A DNA stretch of 27,706 nt from Bacteroidales bacterium UBA6445 (GTDB taxonomy: Bacteria > Bacteroidota > Bacteroidia > Bacteroidales > UBA932), in contig DJOF01000005.1 of NCBI GenBank assembly GCA_002439585.1, positions 1 through 27,706 on the forward strand. The letters run 5' to 3'. Each line of letters starts with the position of its first letter. The stretch's first letter is position 1. Below, one piece after another: positions 21,523 through 27,706 of the stretch. Both the position numbers and the translations under genes were made by a program. The notes under the pieces were generated by a model. The model saw only the letters and a list, made by a program, of their open reading frames with translations, ran no database searches and was not told the DNA's origin.

Positions 21523-24500
21523 GCAAAATTCAATATTACCATCAAGGATATACCATAGATAGCCACGGACATTACTGTAGCCCATCGCGCGGTACAGAGA
21601 CATATACTCGCTTACCTGTCTGTGGTATTTTCTTTCAGGATGACCGAACTTATAATCTATCACAATTGCCGTGTCTCCAGAGACAACTACTCGGTCGGGG
21701 CGGTGCACCTCCCCTTCAGAATCCACAATAGCCGACTCGTTGTACACCTTGGAGCCGTCTTTTGGGAACCATGCCGGATCTGCAGAGGCTATGGCATTTT
21801 GCACAATAGAGAGCAATTCTTCAGCTTCTACGGCATCAACAGTTCCGTCAGCAAGGCTCTCCGCAACAGCACTTTCAACATCATCGGCAGTCTTTATTCT
21901 TGAAAGAATATCATGCAGGACTATTCCGCGGATTCTGACAGATGCTTCCACTCCGACTGAGCCATTCTCTGCAAAGAAGTCATTGGCTTCACGGCTGAAT
22001 TTGAGCCGTGCGGAAACTCCTTCCTCAGGGTTAATCGGAAACGACGGATAATCCGACACACCGTCTGTATTGGCTTTCAGACCGACAGGGTTTCTCTCTT
22101 CTCCAGCCTGGTCGAATTTAAAATCTATAGTGGTTCCTACAGTATATCTTTCATCCTCTGGTGCAACACCTTCATTAATACGGCGCAGAGGACACACGGA
22201 AGAAGGGTCTACGATATACTTATGTAGAAGTTGGGAAAGGTTGGAGAAAGGAATAGCAGCATTTTTTCCGGCATTCTCAGACGGCATGGCAGCTATCACC
22301 GTCATACCTTTCTCTGCTCTTGTCGTTGCCACATACATTATATTCAATGCGTCCACAGCCTGCATGAAACGCTCCCTCCTATAGTCCTCCGCAAACAACG
22401 TATCCAGAGATTTGGAAGACAGGACAGCAGGATATATCCCTATGGCAGTATCTTCAAGCGAAGTTCCTTTCACATCAGGATGACACCATTGTATATTGCT
22501 TTTATACAAGCCAATAGCCTCCGCATAGGGAAATATGAGATACGGAAATTGCAGTCCTTTGGATTTGTGTATAGTCATGATCCTTACCGCATCCGAGCCC
22601 TCGGCTGAGCTAACTACAGGATCAACCTTGTCATCCTCGAAATATTTCAAGAACTCCGCCAACGAGTTGCCGTTGACGGTCGTCCACGACTGTACAACAT
22701 CCATGAATGCCTGAACGTAGGCCACATCACCGCTGCAATCCGACTTGCCTGAAGCAGAAAGTTCTCTTACGAAATATTCGCAAAGGTCGACAAGTGAGTG
22801 ATATTCTGACGGCGGGGCAATACCGAGAGACTCTGCAAGATAGCTTCCTATCTTCTCTTCGGGATTGTTGGCAAACGATAGCAACGACACAATACGTCTC
22901 ACAACCGGAGAAGACTTCACTGTAAGAGAGTCGTCAGAGACGACAGGTATACCATTCTGCATCAAGCCGCTCGCAACTTTCTGACCTATCACGTTGGTGC
23001 GCACAAGAATACCGATATCACCCGGTCTCGCGCCATACGATTCTATCCTCCTTACTTCCGCTACTATAGCTTCAATCTCGGTATCCTTTTCTTTCTCGTT
23101 ATGAACAAATAGGACATCCACATTGCCTTCCCGTTTGTCCTTGGAACGAGCCTTCTGTACGACATCGGAATAAATGTCAGCAATCTCACCTGGAGTACCG
23201 AACACCAAGTCAAGTTCCTTGGCCGCATAGGTATAGAAGCCGTTATTGAATTCCACTATTTTTGTGAGACTTCGCCAATTTGAATCAAGACTGTCTATCT
23301 TCACATCGTCAAATTGAGATGCCACTTCCTTGCCAAGAAGCTCCCAGTCTGAGTTGCGCCATCTGTAGATACTCTGCTTCACATCACCGACTATCAGACT
23401 TTCATTTCCAGCATCTGAGCTATCCTTTATGAGAGGATAGAAATTGTCCCACTGAATGTGGGAAGTATCCTGAAACTCATCCAAGAGGAAATGTTCGAAG
23501 CGGACACCAAGTTTCTCATATATGAAAGGAGTGTCACTTCCATCGATAATGCCCTTCAGTATAGTGTTGGAATCATCAATAGCAAGCACGTTTTTCTCTT
23601 TCATCAAGGCATCGAAAGTTTGCTCAATCTCGCCTACAAGACCCATGGAATAAAGCTGGCCATACAGTATCATGGCCGTGCAATAAAGACTGTAAGGCTC
23701 ACCGAAACAGGCACAGAACTCATCCATCGGTGCATCAAGCTTACCGGCCACCTTTTGCAGAAGGGCTTTTGCCTTGGCCTTGGCGAACCATTTGTCACTG
23801 TCGGCAGCCTTTGACAAGAATGCATCTGTTGGTTTCTCAACCACATCATGTCCTGTAAGTGAGCCATATTTTGCGAAGTCTCTCATAAACTTTCTATTGC
23901 TCTCCTCAGGATCTATTCCTGCTTCTTTCAGACTGTCAAGAATAGATTTGGCGCTTGAGCGCACCCGTCCCGCAAAATTGGAAATAACCTCGCGACATGA
24001 GCGTCTCAATGCAGACAGATCATCCCTAGAGCGGAGCACACCAAACTCGGAAGCCTTTTCCCGGAATCTGTCGCTCTTGACATCGGCAGCAGTTCGGCGC
24101 AACTGGTCATCGAGTCGGAAATACCCAGAAGTGAGAATCTGGTCTTCGGCACTGTCCGTAAGCCAGGTTATAAGGCTGCTATCTTTCTCCGTGAGCGAAT
24201 CTAGGATCCTGTCCACGGTCTCCTTTACAAGCGAGTCTTTGTCAAGTTCCACCTGATAGGACGCAAATTGGCCTATCTCATGGGAGAATGCCTTGAGAGC
24301 CCTTTGGAAGAAACGGTCTATAGTACTTATAGAGAATGCGCTATAGTCATTGAGTATATTGCACAGGACTTCTTTGGCACGCCGGCCGATCTCTTCTGCG
24401 GCAAGTCCTGTACTCTTTCGGAGTTCGTCTATATAACCGGAGCTTGAAGGTGAAGTGGCAAGCCTGTCTAATTCCTTGATTATACGCGACTTCATCTCTT

Positions 24501-24642
24501 CCGTGGCTTTGTTGGTAAAAGTCACGGCAAGCACGTGTCTGTATGCATAAGGGTCTGAAGAAGACAATATCAGCCTTATATATGCAAGTGCAAGGTTGAA
24601 CGTCTTGCCAGATCCGGCCGAAGCTTTCAGTATCTTGATCAT
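21520..24642 (-). CDS. addA: AddA-type UvrD-like helicase/nuclease
   Basis: Helicase-nuclease subunit of the AddAB double-strand-break resection complex (RecBCD counterpart). The 1040-residue protein is a superfamily 1A helicase with Walker A KASAGSGKT (6-14), motif Ia VTFTNKATEEM (40-50), motif II DEFQDT (388-393), motif III GDVKQSIYRWR (419-429), motif V IMTIHKSKGLQFP and motif VI YVATTRAEKG. The C-terminal RecB-type nuclease keeps its catalytic residues in HRPDRVV (Asp 983) and IDYKFG (Asp 996, Lys 998), with the downstream QVSEY motif. It is about 200 residues shorter than B. subtilis AddA. It starts 33 bp after addB in the same direction. No terminator follows; the stop codon falls in the next promoter. 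Confidence 0.93.
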   Translation of the reverse strand: MIKILKASAGSGKTFNLALAYIRLILSSSDPYAYRHVLAVTFTNKATEEMKSRIIKELDRLATSPSSSGYIDELRKSTGLAAEEIGRRAKEVLCNILNDYSAFSISTIDRFFQRALKAFSHEIGQFASYQVELDKDSLVKETVDRILDSLTEKDSSLITWLTDSAEDQILTSGYFRLDDQLRRTAADVKSDRFREKASEFGVLRSRDDLSALRRSCREVISNFAGRVRSSAKSILDSLKEAGIDPEESNRKFMRDFAKYGSLTGHDVVEKPTDAFLSKAADSDKWFAKAKAKALLQKVAGKLDAPMDEFCACFGEPYSLYCTAMILYGQLYSMGLVGEIEQTFDALMKEKNVLAIDDSNTILKGIIDGSDTPFIYEKLGVRFEHFLLDEFQDTSHIQWDNFYPLIKDSSDAGNESLIVGDVKQSIYRWRNSDWELLGKEVASQFDDVKIDSLDSNWRSLTKIVEFNNGFYTYAAKELDLVFGTPGEIADIYSDVVQKARSKDKREGNVDVLFVHNEKEKDTEIEAIVAEVRRIESYGARPGDIGILVRTNVIGQKVASGLMQNGIPVVSDDSLTVKSSPVVRRIVSLLSFANNPEEKIGSYLAESLGIAPPSEYHSLVDLCEYFVRELSASGKSDCSGDVAYVQAFMDVVQSWTTVNGNSLAEFLKYFEDDKVDPVVSSAEGSDAVRIMTIHKSKGLQFPYLIFPYAEAIGLYKSNIQWCHPDVKGTSLEDTAIGIYPAVLSSKSLDTLFAEDYRRERFMQAVDALNIMYVATTRAEKGMTVIAAMPSENAGKNAAIPFSNLSQLLHKYIVDPSSVCPLRRINEGVAPEDERYTVGTTIDFKFDQAGEERNPVGLKANTDGVSDYPSFPINPEEGVSARLKFSREANDFFAENGSVGVEASVRIRGIVLHDILSRIKTADDVESAVAESLADGTVDAVEAEELLSIVQNAIASADPAWFPKDGSKVYNESAIVDSEGEVHRPDRVVVSGDTAIVIDYKFGHPERKYHRQVSEYMSLYRAMGYSNVRGYLWYILDGNIEFC

Positions 24643-24675
24643 ATCTCAGGTTTGAAGTTGTTTTGAATTACATCC

Positions 24676-27600
24676 TCAAAAGGTAGGTTTCGGTATTTTC
24701 CGTCCGCAAATCCTGCGGAAATCGCATTTCCGGCACTCTTCAAGATCAGAGGTTCGCCGGAATCCAACTTCTGGGTCTACCAATTCCTCGAACAGGGCGG
24801 TAAGCTTCTCCTTGACTGCGGTCTCAAACTCAGGGCAAGCCGCTGACGAGAGTACTGGAGAGGTGAACAATCTCGGCACGGGATACACTACATTTTCAAC
24901 TTCCATCCCCTTTGTCATATCCGAAGTACACATATCGTATATGAAAAGCTGGAGGGCAATCTCAGGACGATCCTTTGCATCAGGCGCAAATAGGGCCTCT
25001 GCCATAGCCTCGGCCTTGGAAGAATCGACATTTACCGACTTTGCCTCTGCTCTGCCGGTCTTGTAATCAACTATCCTTACAGTACCTTTCTTGAACGAAT
25101 CCATTCTGTCGATGTATCCTATGAAACGATGCCCATTGAATTTCCAGTATCTCTCAAGTTCAAGGCCTAAAATCCGGAAACTGTCTGTCCCGTTCTCCTC
25201 CATAAGAGAAAGGTCTGTCTCAAGAGTCCTCCTGACGTACTTGTTGATAATGGCTTCCAATACAAGATTGCGTCCGGATACCTCAATACTGTTCATCTGA
25301 CTCTCAACAAGTGCTCTTACTTTAGGCCGGATAATGGATTTCTCCTCTCTGAGTAAACCTTTGATGTAGTCTGCGGAAATGGACGTCAACGGAGAAGGTA
25401 TCGCTTCTTTCACATGCTCCCTGTCCATATCGAAATCAGGGGCGAGAGCTTCACCACCAGTATACAGGGCAAACATCGTGTTATGGAAGACCGTGCCGAG
25501 CATAGCACTGTCAAGCGATTCGGCTACTTCATTCAGTGTCTTCAGTTTCTTAACAGAGTAGTAATAGAACTTGGCCGGACACGTGAGATAATTGCGAAGC
25601 GATGATGCTGAATATACAAGGGAATGTATCCGCTCTATATCCTCCTCTGTCTTCGGGATAAATTCCTCCTCCTGAGCAGGTTTCATACTGTAGCTGACTG
25701 TATCTCTGTCAAGGTGTGAGTATTTGTACTGAAATTCAAGCTGCTTTATATATCTGCTTTCCTCCCCCGATTTGACGCCTTCGGTGCGGGAGTCATACAG
25801 CAGCCATACCCTCGACGGCCTCTGTATCATACGGTAGAAATAATAGGCCCACACGGCATCCTGATTCTCGTATGTAGGGAGACCGAAACCTTTGCGCAGC
25901 TCAGGCGGAATGAAAGAGGAGCTTACGCTCTTGCGAGGAAACACCCCTTCGTTGCATGAAAGGACAATTATGTTGGTAAAATCAAGAGCCCGCATCTCAA
26001 GTGGTCCCATGACCTGCAATCCTTTCAAGGGTTCACCACAGAAAGGTACGGTAATGCTTCCAACAAGACGTTGAAGAAGACGGCCGTAAGTTGCCGGAAG
26101 GATGGCAAGGTCTATAGATTTCAGCCGGTTAACCGCCTGATAGTAACGCTTTGCGAACTGAACTTCCATCGCCATGCTCTCGATTCCCGAAAGAAGTCTT
26201 CCTACTTCGGCAAGGATTGCGAGCTGGTATTCCTCAACTCTTCGGATCTGCGAAGCATCAGGGCTTTGCGCATCTTCTACCACAGGACGGAATATCATAG
26301 ATGCGAGAGGAAAACCACCAAACTCCTCTACTGGAATATAGTATTTGGCAGCGTCTCTTATATTGGCAGACAGTTTCTTGCCTTCTTCACCTCCAAGGGC
26401 CATAAAGAGCCCGGACGACAGCACCTCCCACACCTGCTTGTGATAGAAATACCATTCCCCTCCTTTCTTGCGGAGATGGAGCTGCATGGCCATGATGCTC
26501 TTCATCAGGGAATACACCTCACTGCCAGACATAGGATATCCCATTGTCACATTAAGGGAGTCTATCTCAGGCGGTATTGTATTGAGCAACGGGACGAGCA
26601 ACGACTCGTCAGGAAGGACTATTGCAGTATCCATACCAAGCTTGTCGAACTTACCTATATCAGAAAGATCGGATTTTTCCGTTCCCTGTATTTGTCCTTG
26701 TTCCGTTATGATGCTCTTGAGTATGTCCGGTACTCTCTTCACTTGCCCGGTTGCGGACGGGACACTCATGACATGGATCTCAGGAAGAAATTTAACGTCA
26801 TCGTCAGTCTGGAAAGATATGTCCTCTAACGGGAATGCCTGAGGAAATTCCTCTACATTGGAGTGCATGAACATGGACGAGCGGTTGTGCCGATCACGTA
26901 TCATTTCCGAACTGTAGTCCCAGCAAAACTCGGCAATAGACTCATTCCGCATCTTTCGCATCACGGTCTTCTCGCATTCATTCAAGGCATTAAGACCTAC
27001 GAATACATATCTCTCTATACCAGGAAATGACTCTGAGAGCAGTACTGCTGCCCCCTCCTCCCTTATATTCCGGGCTAATTCGCGATAAGCCATTCCTTCG
27101 TATGCCATATTCTTTTCCCTCAGGACTTTATTGAAGTCCTCATAGAGTGGATACAGTATATTCCATATGCGGAGAAATCTGCCCTTTACCCCAGGCATCT
27201 CAGCTTCCATCGTCCGGTAATCCTTAAAATGGGATATGAAATGCTCAAGTGCCTGTATCTGACTGGGAGTAAGGTACGAATAATCGTCTTGCATCTGCTT
27301 GAAGTCCCGGACATTGGCAAAGAGTTTTCGCGGATCTGCAAGATACTTGTCAGTATCATCGAAGTCCGAGAGAAGGACATCTCCCCAGAAGATGAACTCG
27401 TCAAGAGATTCGGCCTTGTCGTTGAGCGTCTTGTAGCAGTCGTACAGTTCAAGAAGCAGGCTCACCCTGTCAGCCGCTGACGTACCTGAGGACAGATAGA
27501 AGAAATCGTTCATTGTCAACAGCTTGGGAGCAAGAAACGGCTTCGCATCTGGGTCGGCCTTGGTCTCTTCGGAAAGCCATTTGCCGAAGAACATCATTGC

Positions 27601-27690
27601 GCGCCTGTTAGGAAATATGAAACATGTCTCTGAAAGCCTGCTGCCCTGTCTGTAATAATGCCGGGCAACCTGTCTTAGGAATGGCACCAT
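24676..27690 (-). CDS. addB: AddB-type exonuclease subunit (PD-(D/E)XK nuclease with Fe-S cluster)
   Basis: Partner of AddA in double-strand-break processing. The 1004-residue protein has an AddB-like helicase-fold body without Walker A: it opens directly at the strand after it (TCFIFPNRRAMMFFGKWL, 22-39). The nuclease at the C-terminus has GYIDRMD (Asp 861) and VDYKTGRAE (Asp 875, Lys 877), followed by ALQLFIYDM. Four cysteines fit the AddB iron-sulfur cluster that staples the nuclease: Cys 704 in NYLTCPAKFYYY, and Cys 986, 989 and 995 in the spacing C-x2-C-x5-C. The start 16 bp inside the window edge matches the usual family N-terminus (PFLRQVARHYY), so the gene looks complete; its promoter lies outside the window. 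addA follows after 33 bp. Confidence 0.92.
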   Translation of the reverse strand: MVPFLRQVARHYYRQGSRLSETCFIFPNRRAMMFFGKWLSEETKADPDAKPFLAPKLLTMNDFFYLSSGTSAADRVSLLLELYDCYKTLNDKAESLDEFIFWGDVLLSDFDDTDKYLADPRKLFANVRDFKQMQDDYSYLTPSQIQALEHFISHFKDYRTMEAEMPGVKGRFLRIWNILYPLYEDFNKVLREKNMAYEGMAYRELARNIREEGAAVLLSESFPGIERYVFVGLNALNECEKTVMRKMRNESIAEFCWDYSSEMIRDRHNRSSMFMHSNVEEFPQAFPLEDISFQTDDDVKFLPEIHVMSVPSATGQVKRVPDILKSIITEQGQIQGTEKSDLSDIGKFDKLGMDTAIVLPDESLLVPLLNTIPPEIDSLNVTMGYPMSGSEVYSLMKSIMAMQLHLRKKGGEWYFYHKQVWEVLSSGLFMALGGEEGKKLSANIRDAAKYYIPVEEFGGFPLASMIFRPVVEDAQSPDASQIRRVEEYQLAILAEVGRLLSGIESMAMEVQFAKRYYQAVNRLKSIDLAILPATYGRLLQRLVGSITVPFCGEPLKGLQVMGPLEMRALDFTNIIVLSCNEGVFPRKSVSSSFIPPELRKGFGLPTYENQDAVWAYYFYRMIQRPSRVWLLYDSRTEGVKSGEESRYIKQLEFQYKYSHLDRDTVSYSMKPAQEEEFIPKTEEDIERIHSLVYSASSLRNYLTCPAKFYYYSVKKLKTLNEVAESLDSAMLGTVFHNTMFALYTGGEALAPDFDMDREHVKEAIPSPLTSISADYIKGLLREEKSIIRPKVRALVESQMNSIEVSGRNLVLEAIINKYVRRTLETDLSLMEENGTDSFRILGLELERYWKFNGHRFIGYIDRMDSFKKGTVRIVDYKTGRAEAKSVNVDSSKAEAMAEALFAPDAKDRPEIALQLFIYDMCTSDMTKGMEVENVVYPVPRLFTSPVLSSAACPEFETAVKEKLTALFEELVDPEVGFRRTSDLEECRKCDFRRICGRKIPKPTF

Positions 27691-27706
27691 AGGAGATAGT
27701 GTATTT

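Noticed and set aside
26071..26829. 252-residue plus-strand frame opposite addB
   Set aside because: Antisense to conserved AddB sequence, no promoter box and no recognisable motif.

Overview
The window looks like a chromosomal housekeeping segment from a member of the Bacteroidales (phylum Bacteroidota). By eye the base composition is in the mid-40s % GC. The support is threefold. First, at least eight gene starts are preceded within about 10-210 bp by the Bacteroidota -7 promoter box TAnnTTTG, and obvious Shine-Dalgarno sequences are lacking. Second, the gene content is typical of the phylum: DUF4290, FISUMP-domain lipoprotein, LemA plus two TPM-domain proteins, the long LeuRS form, membrane-anchored AraC-type regulator, Bacteroidota-type AddA/AddB. 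Third, one lipoprotein carries an acidic stretch right after the lipidated Cys, like the Bacteroidota surface-lipoprotein export signal. I cannot name the genus. There are no tRNA, rRNA, CRISPR, IS or phage features.

Layout. 1-612: no convincing gene. 669-2570 (-): dnaK with its own promoter and a strong intrinsic terminator. 2744-3460 (+): an RluA-type pseudouridine synthase, divergent from dnaK and overlapping tail to tail with a membrane-anchored AraC-family regulator (3393-4460, -). 4559-11136 (-): one apparent operon in the order SPOR-domain lipoprotein, M28-like pseudopeptidase fused to a TonB C-terminal domain, leuS, and two tandem YitT/DUF2179 membrane proteins, with a promoter at 11153-11160 and a terminator at 4499-4534. 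11428-13677 (+): capA-like phosphoesterase and phoH. 13576-16440 (-): FISUMP lipoprotein, lemA, cytosolic TPM protein, secreted/membrane TPM protein. 16599-17735 (+): apbE lipoprotein. 17716-21493 (-): DUF4290, ftsK, lolA-like. 21520-27690 (-): addB and addA.

How the genes fit together. Most of the window is cell-envelope biology (SPOR, TonB-C, CapA, FISUMP, LemA/TPM, ApbE, LolA, FtsK) interleaved with core information processing (DnaK, LeuRS, pseudouridine synthase, PhoH, AddAB). The genome is very compact: within operons genes are separated by 1-33 bp or overlap by 4-11 bp, and all three convergent gene pairs overlap at their 3' ends (68, 102 and 20 bp) with no room for terminators.

The most noteworthy items are: (i) an M28 peptidase-fold protein that has lost nearly all zinc ligands and its catalytic Glu yet is fused to an intact TonB C-terminal domain; (ii) the phoH/TPM antisense overlap, where the PhoH low-complexity tail is the antisense reading of a Gly-rich repeat; (iii) overlapping divergent promoters and a 13-bp hairpin in the apbE leader; (iv) an addA stop codon that lies inside the next operon's -7 box. 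I did not find clear evidence of a wholly novel multi-gene defence or biosynthetic system.
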